DNA of 29,674 nt, taken from contig JAHRFV010000072.1 in the NCBI GenBank assembly GCA_019084435.1, positions 1 to 29,674 on the forward strand. Direction: 5' to 3'. The DNA comes from Dethiosulfatibacter sp. GTDB lineage: Bacteria; Bacillota_A; Clostridia; Tissierellales; Dethiosulfatibacteraceae. The notes below the pieces were generated by a model that saw only the letters and a list, made by a program, of their open reading frames with translations, was not told the DNA's origin and ran no database searches. The position numbers and the translations under genes are program-made. Below, piece by piece: positions 15,901 to 23,080 of this stretch (positions are counted from its first letter, which is position 1; every line of letters begins with the position of its first letter).

Positions 15901-16362
15901 TTATTCCTTACAAACATCCACCCATGTGCCTTTTGTAACCTCGGCCAAATAATCAACCTCGATTTTGACTGCTGTGTTGCCCCCGCCTCCTGCAGGAAAG
16001 ACATAGTCGAATACCTTTAGAGACTCATCCAGATAGATATCCAAGGGTTTGCTCAGTCCAAAGGGGCATACACCACCAACCGGATGACCTGTAGCTTCTT
16101 CCACATCTTCAAGACCGATAAACTTTGCCTTTTCTTTGAATGTGTCCTTGAATTTTCTATTGTCCAGCTTCACATCTCCCTTTGCCAGCAATAAAATATC
16201 CTTCTCCTTCAACCTGATTGCCATTGTCTTTGCAATGCGAGCGGGCTCAACACCAAGTGCCTGGGCTGCCAGTTCTACTGTTGCCGTTGAGGTGTCCATT
16301 TCGATTACCGCCAGCGGCAGCTTTTCATCAATAAATTGCTTTTTTACCGTTTCTATGCTCAT
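15901..16362 (-). CDS. YbaK/EbsC-family (aminoacyl-tRNA deacylase) protein
   Basis: 153 residues, a single YbaK/ProX-type editing domain. Hallmarks: AKTMAIR with the conserved Lys45, GHPVGGVCPFG and PAGGGGNTAVKI. Members hydrolyse mischarged tRNAs such as Cys- or Ala-tRNA(Pro) in trans; the exact tRNA cannot be read from the sequence. The ATG has AGGAGG close upstream. It lies between the agmatinase-family gene and fbp on the same strand with its own promoter. The 107 bp before it hold only that promoter. Confidence 0.88.
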   Translation of the reverse strand: MSIETVKKQFIDEKLPLAVIEMDTSTATVELAAQALGVEPARIAKTMAIRLKEKDILLLAKGDVKLDNRKFKDTFKEKAKFIGLEDVEEATGHPVGGVCPFGLSKPLDIYLDESLKVFDYVFPAGGGGNTAVKIEVDYLAEVTKGTWVDVCKE

Positions 16363-16390
16363 TTCTCAACCTCCTGAAATCATAGGTGTA

Positions 16391-16424
16391 ATTATATTGC
16401 GTATTTTTGTCAGAATCAATATCA
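16391..16424 (-). promoter_or_regulatory. Promoter of the YbaK-family gene
   Basis: On the minus strand TTGATT (16414-16419), 17 bp, TATAAT (16391-16396) is a good sigmaA promoter. The overlapping TGATATTGATTCTGA (16410-16424) resembles the Fur box seen at 9172 in sequence and position, but with a degraded right half (three mismatches to consensus), so iron control is doubtful. Confidence 0.55.
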
Positions 16425-16469
16425 TTATTAAACAGAAGCAACTTAAAATCTCTGCTTTTTTCAATATTA

Positions 16470-17429
16470 TCATTCTATTTCTTTTTTTCTTCTATAAGCA
16501 AGCATCGCTAAAAATTCATGTACAATACAGCCACCCATATAAGCTGTTATTTGCGTAGGATCAAATGTTGGTAAAACTTCAACAATGTCCATGCCAACGT
16601 AATTGATGTTTTTGGTTTCTCTTAACAATTTTAATGATTCGTAACTTGTAAAACCACCTACTTCTATAGTTCCTGTTCCTGGAGCATATGCTGGATCTAG
16701 AAAGTCAATATCAAATGTTAAAAATGCCTTTTGATCCCCAACTCTTTCATTAATCTGCCTTGAGGTTTCCTCAAGTCCTATCTCTCTCATTTGTTTAGCT
16801 GTAATGACTTTAAAACCTAAATCTTCTGAAACTTTTAGAGCAGCTGTATTAAAAAGTCCCCTGATACCAATCTGAATTGAATGGTCTACATCAATAAGTC
16901 CTTCTTTACAAGCCAAATAAAATGGAGTTCCATGTGTTAAAGTATCCCCATTTTCAATATCATAAGTATCAAGATGTGCATCAAAATGAACAAGTGCAAC
17001 AGGTCCATATTTTTTGGCAACCGCTCTTAACTCAGGCAGTGTGATTGAATGATCTCCACCCAAGCAGATAGGTATAACATCTCCATCTAATATTTCGGTA
17101 ATTCCATTTTCAATCGAATCATGTGCTTTTGCTAAATTACAAGGACTGACATTGACGTCACCCCAATCAATGCCTGATATGTACTTAAATATATCAATAT
17201 CTAGTGTAAGACTAGCTGCTCTTAACATCATTGACATTTCTCTTATCGCAGCAGGCCCAAATCTTTGACCAGTTCTAAAAGTCGAACCGGTATCTGCGGG
17301 CGCTCCAATAATTGCAAAATCTACATCTTCAGTAGTCTGAATTTGAGGTAACCTCATAAAAGAACGAATACCACAAAACCTTGATACAACAGAAGCATCT
17401 ACTGGATGATATTTCTTTAATTCTGACAT
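16470..17429 (-). CDS. Agmatinase-family ureohydrolase
   Basis: 319 residues. The binuclear metal site of the arginase/agmatinase fold is complete: GGDHS with His127, DAHLD with Asp150, His152 and Asp154, and DIDFLDP with Asp240 and Asp242. The reaction is hydrolysis of a guanidino compound to urea plus an amine. The N-terminal SRFCGIRSFMRLP is of the kind found in guanidinobutyrase, guanidinopropionase and some guanidine hydrolases as well as agmatinases, so the substrate is uncertain. The ribosome site is AAAGGAG. Hand counts of two 60-base lines gave about 32-33% GC, against about 42% for one line in fbp, which may indicate separate acquisition. Confidence 0.88.
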   Translation of the reverse strand: MSELKKYHPVDASVVSRFCGIRSFMRLPQIQTTEDVDFAIIGAPADTGSTFRTGQRFGPAAIREMSMMLRAASLTLDIDIFKYISGIDWGDVNVSPCNLAKAHDSIENGITEILDGDVIPICLGGDHSITLPELRAVAKKYGPVALVHFDAHLDTYDIENGDTLTHGTPFYLACKEGLIDVDHSIQIGIRGLFNTAALKVSEDLGFKVITAKQMREIGLEETSRQINERVGDQKAFLTFDIDFLDPAYAPGTGTIEVGGFTSYESLKLLRETKNINYVGMDIVEVLPTFDPTQITAYMGGCIVHEFLAMLAYRRKKEIE

Positions 17430-17779
17430 AATAAACTCTCCTTTTACCTATATTCCACATGTTTTTTCTTAGATTAAATAATACTATTTCACAAATAATT
17501 TAGCCTATTTATCAAATACTTTACCATGTTCGTCACCACCTTTCAATTAATATACTTGATGACCTTTTGAATTAATGACGCTATTACCGATTTCAATTGT
17601 GATTTAAGTCAGATTGCTTTTGCTACTACTATTTTATCACACTAGAATATGAAAAGCAGAGAATTTAAACAACTTAGTTGAAATCCTAATCTTTACTGAT
17701 TCTAAATTGTTGACTGAGAATAGAATATGATTATTTATTGGTAAGATTTCAAGCTCGAACAATTGATATGTTCTTATAT
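17430..17779. other. Long intergenic region between divergent agmatinase-family and DUF3787-like genes
   Basis: Very AT-rich, no gene of normal size. It contains a 12-codon ATG frame (17489-17527, minus, MVKYLINRLNYL) with AAAGGTGG eight bases upstream, a possible leader peptide for the ureohydrolase. It also holds two imperfect direct repeats (17537-17551 and 17561-17576, minus ATTAATT plus AAAGGT) and a 10-bp direct repeat TAGAATATGA (17643-17652, 17721-17730). No convincing riboswitch fold was seen. Confidence 0.4.
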
Positions 17780-17808
17780 TTGACAATTACTCTCAATTAG
17801 TGTATAAT
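17780..17808 (+). promoter_or_regulatory. Consensus sigmaA promoter of the DUF3787-like gene
   Basis: TTGACA (17780-17785), exactly 17 bp, TATAAT (17803-17808): both hexamers are perfect. Three CAATTA copies (17784, 17794, 17809) sit on the promoter and could be operator half-sites. Confidence 0.8.
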
Positions 17809-17853
17809 CAATTAATATAATTCGATAATAATGTTGTTAAGGAAGTGAAATAA

Positions 17854-18003
17854 ATGAAAACTAATCGTAACAAATTGGTAGGAGCAAACCCGCCTGAAGC
17901 ATGGGCAACACCCACAGAATATGACGAAGACACTTGCGTTACAAAGCCTTCAGAGGAAGCTGTCGTTGAATCGAAACTCTGGGTTGATGAAAACCATAAA
18001 TAG
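17854..18003 (+). CDS. Small DUF3787-like protein (CDIF630_02480-type spore-surface family)
   Basis: 49 residues: begins MKTNRNKLVGANPPEAWATP and ends SKLWVDENHK. The central AWA motif, a PSEE segment and the WVDEN(x)K end match my memory of DUF3787, a short clostridial family that includes a spore-surface protein. The function is not established. There is no signal peptide or membrane segment, and it has one Cys. Start is supported by AAGGAAG (17839-17845). The gene has its own consensus promoter and its own strong terminator at 18015, making a single-gene unit. Confidence 0.75.
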   Translation: MKTNRNKLVGANPPEAWATPTEYDEDTCVTKPSEEAVVESKLWVDENHK

Positions 18004-18014
18004 ATAATGTACCG

Positions 18015-18041
18015 TGACCCCGATTTCGGGGTCATTTTTTT
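18015..18041 (+). terminator. Terminator after the DUF3787-like gene
   Basis: TGACCCCGA and TCGGGGTCA form a 9-bp stem followed by seven T, beginning 12 bases after the stop codon. Confidence 0.9.
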
Positions 18042-18110
18042 GTTTATTATTTGTTTATTATTTTTATATTAATGGTATAATAAGTATTATTACAAAAGAA
18101 GAGGAATACA

Positions 18111-18869
18111 ATGAAGTTAAAGCAAATCATTTTAATATTTTTATTGATTTCAATACTAGTGCTAACCGGTTGTGTCGCGAATACAGAAGAAAACATCAGT
18201 CAGCTAAGAAAAGAACTGAATGCTGAAAGAAATAAGACTCAAGCCCTCGAAGCAAAGCTTATGGAGTATAGTGAGACAATCAATGAGCTAAGATTGGAGA
18301 TTAAAGACAAGGAAAAGATTATCACCGATTTCCAGGATAGTCTTTTGATTACCGGACCTGTGCAAGGCAACTCTCTATTGACGGAAGCACTGAACGTCAT
18401 AGAAATTATCTCTGATTACGATATTGTAGCGCTTGATGGTTTTATAAGCCCTACCAATGGTCTTAGATTTTCTCCTTATTCTTTTATTAATGAGAATGAT
18501 GATATGCTTTTTTTCCCGGGAAATGGGTTGGTTAATCTGTTCAATGACGCAGCAGAGTATACGTGGGGCAATTATGATGGCAGTGGCGAGCCCATAGAAC
18601 TCACTTTTTCTGATTATTATGATCGATTTGTCTATGACCAGGATTTTGCTAATCCACATATGATTGGCATCAATCAATCTATCGGTACGGGCAATACAAT
18701 CAACAATATTACCGATGTTTATCCGAATCATGGCTTTGTAGAGTTTCACTTCACAGGATTCGATCCTCAATATGAAGGATTGGATTGGAGAAGTCTGACA
18801 CTGGTTTTTGAAAATGACAACGGTGTTTGGTATCTTGTAGGCATCGTACATAACGAATGGACCATTTAA
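18111..18869 (+). CDS. Lipoprotein with coiled-coil stalk, unknown function
   Basis: 252 residues. The lipobox VLTGC gives Cys21. Residues about 28-75 are a Leu/Glu/Lys-rich coiled coil (LRKELNAERN, ALEAKLMEYSE). The C-terminal domain about 85-252 is acidic and aromatic and ends GVWYLVGIVHNEWTI. That layout resembles extracytoplasmic NTF2/DUF-type lipoproteins, but I cannot name the family. Predicted to sit on the outer membrane face. The ribosome site is AGAGGAA; a TATAAT box lies at 18076-18081 with a weak -35. Terminator at 18892. Confidence 0.82.
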   Translation: MKLKQIILIFLLISILVLTGCVANTEENISQLRKELNAERNKTQALEAKLMEYSETINELRLEIKDKEKIITDFQDSLLITGPVQGNSLLTEALNVIEIISDYDIVALDGFISPTNGLRFSPYSFINENDDMLFFPGNGLVNLFNDAAEYTWGNYDGSGEPIELTFSDYYDRFVYDQDFANPHMIGINQSIGTGNTINNITDVYPNHGFVEFHFTGFDPQYEGLDWRSLTLVFENDNGVWYLVGIVHNEWTI

Positions 18870-18891
18870 TCAAACTATTATTTAAGAGCTT

Positions 18892-18926
18892 AAAGGGCAG
18901 AGAATTTTTATTCTCCGCCCTTTTTT
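18892..18926. terminator. Shared bidirectional terminator
   Basis: AAAGGGC-A-GAGAAT, TTTT loop, ATTCTC-C-GCCCTTT: a 13-bp stem with one mismatch and T-run. It ends the lipoprotein gene on the plus strand. The stop codon of the convergent QueG-like gene lies at its loop, so it serves that gene too. Confidence 0.85.
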
Positions 18927-19780
18927 ATATTATTATATATGATATTGCATTGTGCTCTTACACGAATGGGACGGGCATAGTTCTTGCCGATCCATTCTGC
19001 AAGTGATGGCATCAATTGATTGAATTCCGGGCCTTCGTTTTCCATATAGCGTTCGATATCAAAGACTTCTCTGTCATAATCCGGCATTCGATCAATATCG
19101 GATTGTTTGGTGTTTTTAGGACAGACCTTCTGGCATATGTCACATCCAACCAATCGATCTGCCATTAAAGACTTGTATTGTTCAGGCATATCATATTCAT
19201 GAAGCATGTAGTGTCTCAGGCACTGATGTCTTGAAAGCACATATGGCTGAGTGAGTGCTTGCGTCGGGCAGGCTTCAACGCATAGCTTGCAGCTGCCGCA
19301 GTCTGTTTCTTCCAGATTCAATACGTCCCACTCCACGTCCTCGTAGAGGCCTAATGCTATCATGAAAAACCTGCTGCCAAACAATTCGTTGTGAATAATG
19401 CTGTTCTTGCCATAAAAACCGATGCCTGAAAGGTTTGCCAGAGATTTGAGATGGGTATCCTTAAGGATTTTCATCTTGCCTGTTAGGGCCAACTCATTCA
19501 ATAAGGGATTATACCGTCTGTAGTATTTGTTGGCAAAATAGTAGTAGGGAGAGATGCTCATGCAGCCCTCCGGCAATTCAGGATAATCCAGGTTGTATTG
19601 AAAAGCGATGACGCACACTCCGGTCATATTATCATCAAGCTCATCAAAAGTAAGATGCTGAGAAATTGGATTGTTCTTGTTGAGCTCTTTCCAATATCTT
19701 ATATCATCCATTTTGATGGTTCTGATTATATTGGGTGCAGTCGAGTCTGCTATCCTTTTAATATCCATCATTATCGACAT
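18908..19780 (-). CDS. QueG-like double [4Fe-4S] cluster protein (epoxyqueuosine reductase family)
   Basis: 290 residues. Two ferredoxin-type motifs are present: CGSCKLCVEACP (Cys161, 164, 167, 171) and CDICQKVCP (Cys213, 216, 220), plus Cys187. A cobalamin-domain-like segment SGIGFYGKNSIIHNELFGS (118-136) corresponds to the GLGWxGKN region of QueG. True QueG reduces epoxyqueuosine to queuosine in tRNA using cobalamin. Here the usual GRDYHK catalytic stretch aligns with ANKYYRRY, lacking the Asp, and the protein is shorter than typical QueG, so it may be a paralogue with another substrate. Start is set by AGGAG five bases upstream. It lies 8 bp after the YkpA-type gene, in the same operon. 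Confidence 0.8.
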   Translation of the reverse strand: MSIMMDIKRIADSTAPNIIRTIKMDDIRYWKELNKNNPISQHLTFDELDDNMTGVCVIAFQYNLDYPELPEGCMSISPYYYFANKYYRRYNPLLNELALTGKMKILKDTHLKSLANLSGIGFYGKNSIIHNELFGSRFFMIALGLYEDVEWDVLNLEETDCGSCKLCVEACPTQALTQPYVLSRHQCLRHYMLHEYDMPEQYKSLMADRLVGCDICQKVCPKNTKQSDIDRMPDYDREVFDIERYMENEGPEFNQLMPSLAEWIGKNYARPIRVRAQCNIIYNNIKKGGE

Positions 19781-19788
19781 TCTATCTC

Positions 19789-21405
19789 CTACTGATACAT
19801 CTCATCTATTCTTTTTTGAATTTCATCATTCTCCAGGAAATCATCGAAGTCCGTCAGGGTATCATACAAGCCTGCTGGTGTGATTTCGAAAATCCTGTTT
19901 GAGATGGTGTTAATGAATTTGTGGTCCTGTGAGGAAAACATCATCGTACCCTTGAATGCAATCAGACCATCATTGACTGCCTGTATGGACTCCAAGTCCA
20001 GATGGTTTGTCGGTTCATCCAATATGAGCACATTGGCGCCTGATACCATCAGCTTCGAAAACATACATCGCACCTTTTCTCCACCGGATAACACTGAGGC
20101 TTCCTTGAGTGGCTCTTGCTCGGAAAACAGCATCTTGCCCAAAAATCCTCTGATAAATGCCTCGGATTTTTCGATTGAAAACTGTCTCAACCAGTCTATA
20201 AGATTCATTTTGACGCCATCAAAATACTCGCTGTTGTCATTAGGCAGATAATCCACTTTTGTGGTGATACCCCACTTGTATGTGCCCGAGTCAGGTTCCA
20301 TCTCTCCTGCTAAAATCTTAAACAGGGTCGTCTTTGCCAAATCATTCTTGCTTAGGACGACAACCTTATCCCCTTTGTTTAGCGTAAATGAAATATTGTT
20401 TAATACCTTTTGACCTTGTATGGTTTTTGTCAGTCCTTCTAAAGCCAGTATATCTTTTCCAGCTTCTCTTTCCGGTGTGAAGCCTACGAAAGGATATCTC
20501 CTGGTGGATGGCATGATGTCTTCGATATTAATCTTATCCAGAAGCTTTTTTCTTGAAGTGGCTTGCTTTGCCTTTGAGGCGTTGGAGCTGAATCTCGCTA
20601 TAAAGCTCTGAAGCTCTTTTATTTTGTCTTCCTTTTTCTTGTTCTGCTCTTTCATCAGTCTTGACATCAATTGGCTGGACTCATACCAGAAATCATAGTT
20701 ACCGACGTACATTCTGATTTTTTTAAAGTCAATATCAACCATATGTGTACAGACATTATTCAGAAAATGCCTGTCATGGGATACGACTATGACTGTCTTT
20801 TCGTAATCCATCAGGAAATTCTCAAGCCAATTGATGGCCCTGAAATCAATGTGGTTTGTAGGCTCATCCATTAACAAAATATCCGGATTGCCAAACAGAG
20901 ACTGCGCCAGCAACACCTTCACCTTGTCTGAGGGCGGTATATCCTGCATTGCTTTGCTGTGATGTTTTTTGTCCACTCCCAATCCTGTCAGAAGCTTTTC
21001 TGCTTCAGTTTCTGCTTCCCAGCCGTTTAGCTCTGCAAACTCACCTTCCAGCTCGGATGCCTTGATGCCATCTGCGTCTGAAAAGTCTGGTTTCATATAG
21101 ATTTCATCTTTTTCTTTCATAATCTGGTAGAGTCTCTTGTGTCCCATAATGACTGTCTCCACCACGTTGTATTCGTCGTATTCAAAATGGTCCTGTTTCA
21201 ATACTGCCAGTCTTTCTCCTGGCGTAATATGAATCTCTCCCCTGTTTGGGCTCAATTCTCCTGATAGCATTCTAAGAAAGGTTGATTTTCCGGCACCATT
21301 AGCGCCAATGACACCATAGCAGTTTCCCGGTGTGAATTTCAAATCAACATCTTTAAATAGTTCTTGTCCTCCAAAGCTTAATCCTAAATTTGATACTGTT
21401 ATCAA
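19789..21405 (-). CDS. ykpA: ABC-F ATPase of the YkpA/YbiT type
   Basis: 538 residues. NBD1: Walker A GANGAGKST (34-42), DEPTNHID Walker B, SHD switch with His210, but a degenerate signature IPPSDKVK (156-163). A basic linker with RFSSNASKAKQATSRKKLL (271-289) follows. NBD2: degenerate Walker A SKNDLAKTT (352-360), intact LSGGEK (439-444) and DEPTNHLD, but SQD (492-494) where SHD is expected. The same composite ATP site is therefore affected three times, leaving one canonical site. The start codon is TTG, seven bases after AAAGGAG. Followed after 8 bp by the QueG-like gene. ABC-F proteins of this group act on ribosomes; the exact role is unknown. Confidence 0.88.
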   Translation of the reverse strand: MITVSNLGLSFGGQELFKDVDLKFTPGNCYGVIGANGAGKSTFLRMLSGELSPNRGEIHITPGERLAVLKQDHFEYDEYNVVETVIMGHKRLYQIMKEKDEIYMKPDFSDADGIKASELEGEFAELNGWEAETEAEKLLTGLGVDKKHHSKAMQDIPPSDKVKVLLAQSLFGNPDILLMDEPTNHIDFRAINWLENFLMDYEKTVIVVSHDRHFLNNVCTHMVDIDFKKIRMYVGNYDFWYESSQLMSRLMKEQNKKKEDKIKELQSFIARFSSNASKAKQATSRKKLLDKINIEDIMPSTRRYPFVGFTPEREAGKDILALEGLTKTIQGQKVLNNISFTLNKGDKVVVLSKNDLAKTTLFKILAGEMEPDSGTYKWGITTKVDYLPNDNSEYFDGVKMNLIDWLRQFSIEKSEAFIRGFLGKMLFSEQEPLKEASVLSGGEKVRCMFSKLMVSGANVLILDEPTNHLDLESIQAVNDGLIAFKGTMMFSSQDHKFINTISNRIFEITPAGLYDTLTDFDDFLENDEIQKRIDEMYQ

Positions 21406-21417
21406 TGTGTTTCTCCT

Positions 21418-21536
21418 TTACATTCTATGATTTGCAGCAAGTTTCTGCATGATTGTTGTTCAAGCAAAAATATTACATAGCTTCCTATGCAATATTATCG
21501 GCTTAAGCATTATACCCTTTTATGGGGGAAATTCAA
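21418..21536 (-). promoter_or_regulatory. Promoter and attenuator-like leader of the YkpA-type gene
   Basis: On the minus strand TTGAAT (21531-21536), 16 bp, TATAAT (21509-21514) predicts a start near 21502. A 12-bp stem with GAAG loop follows at once (21469-21496, one G-U pair in minus sense), leading into TTTTT. A later CATAG (21425-21429) can pair with the stem's CTATG half, an alternative antiterminator fold. A 10-codon frame (21418-21450, MQKLAANHRM) ends in a TAA that overlaps the AAAGGAG ribosome site. The stem could instead be the terminator of the opp operon. Confidence 0.5.
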
Positions 21537-21572
21537 AGCATTTTTTCAGAATTGAGTTTTTGTTTTTTTAAA

Positions 21573-21794
21573 TTATAACAGTTTCGACAGAATAATGACA
21601 AGGGCAATTGCCATCAAGCCGATGGTCAGGTACTTCCGAATACGCCTAGCCTTTTCGCTTTCCATAGGCTTGTAATAGGGCTTCAACTCTCCCTGGCAAA
21701 AGGGACATGTCAGCATATGGTCAAGGACGTCCCGCTTGCAGTGGGGACAAGTAGTCAGATGCTTCTCATAGCCTGTTTTCGATTTTTTCGTCAT
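21573..21794 (-). CDS. Small zinc-ribbon membrane protein, last gene of the opp cluster
   Basis: About 73 residues. A CPHC...CPFC zinc ribbon (two CxxC pairs ten residues apart) in the N-terminal half is followed by a basic segment and one C-terminal membrane helix ending LVIILSKLL, so the ribbon is probably cytosolic. A frame from TTG at 21800 exists, but the ATG at 21794 has better spacing from AGTAGGTG. The function is unknown. It is 18 bp after the preceding small gene and probably cotranscribed with the peptide transporter. Confidence 0.75.
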   Translation of the reverse strand: MTKKSKTGYEKHLTTCPHCKRDVLDHMLTCPFCQGELKPYYKPMESEKARRIRKYLTIGLMAIALVIILSKLL

Positions 21795-21812
21795 TATCAA
21801 ACACCTACTCAG

Positions 21813-22070
21813 CTATCTTAGCCATATTTTTGTAGAAAAGAGAATAAAGATGAGAAACGCGACGACAAAAATAAGTCCAATAATCAAGCCTGCAAATAAG
21901 GCTGTTTTCATAAGCTGAAATGTTTCTTTTTTTGTAAGCTGCAGCCCTTCTTGGTCGGGTCCTGGTTCTATGTTTATCCTGCCTCTGGTCTGCCAGGGTG
22001 CTCCGTCAAAGTTCATATCGGCTATTGATCTGCCATCGTCTCTAAATTTTTCTTTTTCTTTTTTTTTCAT
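21813..22070 (-). CDS. Small single-pass membrane protein in the opp cluster
   Basis: 85 residues. A highly basic start (KKKEKEKFRDDGR), then SIADMNFDGAPWQTRG, then one hydrophobic helix of about 22 residues near the C-terminus (FAGLIIGLIFVVAFLIFILF). The family is not recognised. It starts 14 bp after oppF. The AAAGGA ribosome site overlaps the oppF stop codon, which suggests coupling. It may be an accessory subunit of the transporter, but only position supports that. Confidence 0.72.
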   Translation of the reverse strand: MKKKEKEKFRDDGRSIADMNFDGAPWQTRGRINIEPGPDQEGLQLTKKETFQLMKTALFAGLIIGLIFVVAFLIFILFSTKIWLR

Positions 22071-22084
22071 TTAAATCATATCCT

Positions 22085-23080
22085 TTACGATCTGATTGCT
22101 GAGGGGTACAAATGGCATGCGACCATATGTCCTTTTTCAACCTCAAGCATCTGTGGATCCTGATGCTTGCATATCTCCATGACATGTCTGCATCGCGTGT
22201 GGAACTTGCAGCCTGATGGTGGATTTGCCGGAGAAGGCATGGTTCCCTCAAGAATAATCCTCTCCTTTTTTATATCCGGATCCGGTACTGGTATAGCACT
22301 GAACAAGGCCTGTGTATAAGGATGCAACGGGTTCCCGAATATGGTTTTCTTATCTGAATATTCAACGATACTTCCAAGATACATAACGCCGACTGTGTCT
22401 GAGATGTGCTCCACCACAGAAAGGTCATGGGATATAAAGAGGTAAGTCAGGCTGTACTTCTCCTGAAGCTCCATCAACAGATTGAGTATCTGCGCCTGAA
22501 TGGACACATCAAGTGCTGATACAGGCTCGTCACATACGATGAAATCCGGATTGAGGGCAATAGACCTGGCGATGCATATCCTTTGCCTCTGCCCGCCTGA
22601 AAACTCATGTGGGTATCTGTCCTTATGATAAACCTGCAGTCCGCAATCCAGCATGACCTTCGATATATAGTCATCAAAATCTTCCTTTGGCACAAGGTTA
22701 TTATCCCTGACGGCCTCGCCGATAATCTCGCCAACAGGCATTCTTGGCGATAGGCTGGAATATGGATCCTGGAAAATAATCTGTATTTTTGGTCTGATTG
22801 ATCTAAGGTCTTTTCTGTTCAATGCATGTATGTCGATGCCATTGAAGAGAATCTGGCCTTCTGTCTTGTCCGTAAGCCTCAAAATAGTCTTGCCGACTGT
22901 GGTTTTACCGCAACCTGATTCACCAACAAGGCCCATAGTCGTGCCTCTTTTTATATTGAAAGAAATATCATCAACTGCCTTGACATAGTATTTAACCTTG
23001 GAAAAAAGCCCGGATGACACGGGATAGTATTTTTTCAAATTCTTTACTTCTATGATATTGTCATCCATTATTTCAGACAT
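22085..23080 (-). CDS. oppF: Oligopeptide ABC transporter ATP-binding protein OppF
   Basis: About 331 residues. One ABC cassette: Walker A GESGCGKTT, Q-loop IFQDPYSSLSPRMP, signature FSGGQRQRI, Walker B IVCDEPVSALD, switch ISHD. The C-terminal oligopeptide/dipeptide extension with a Cys-rich CKFHTRCRHVMEICKH segment is typical of OppF/DppF. A frame to 23101 exists; the ATG at 23080 is chosen because AGGAGG precedes it by about seven bases. It overlaps the end of oppD by 8 bp. It hydrolyses ATP with OppD to drive peptide import. Confidence 0.92.
   Translation of the reverse strand: MSEIMDDNIIEVKNLKKYYPVSSGLFSKVKYYVKAVDDISFNIKRGTTMGLVGESGCGKTTVGKTILRLTDKTEGQILFNGIDIHALNRKDLRSIRPKIQIIFQDPYSSLSPRMPVGEIIGEAVRDNNLVPKEDFDDYISKVMLDCGLQVYHKDRYPHEFSGGQRQRICIARSIALNPDFIVCDEPVSALDVSIQAQILNLLMELQEKYSLTYLFISHDLSVVEHISDTVGVMYLGSIVEYSDKKTIFGNPLHPYTQALFSAIPVPDPDIKKERIILEGTMPSPANPPSGCKFHTRCRHVMEICKHQDPQMLEVEKGHMVACHLYPSAIRS

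Noticed and set aside
17430..17850. Guanidine riboswitch upstream of the agmatinase-family gene
   Set aside because: No ACGR-loop hairpin pair and no ykkC-like core were found on the minus strand; an isolated ACGA without a stem is not enough.
18375..18851. 158-codon minus-strand frame inside the lipoprotein gene
   Set aside because: Antisense to a gene with a clear lipobox, ribosome site and terminator; no ribosome site of its own and no recognisable protein features.
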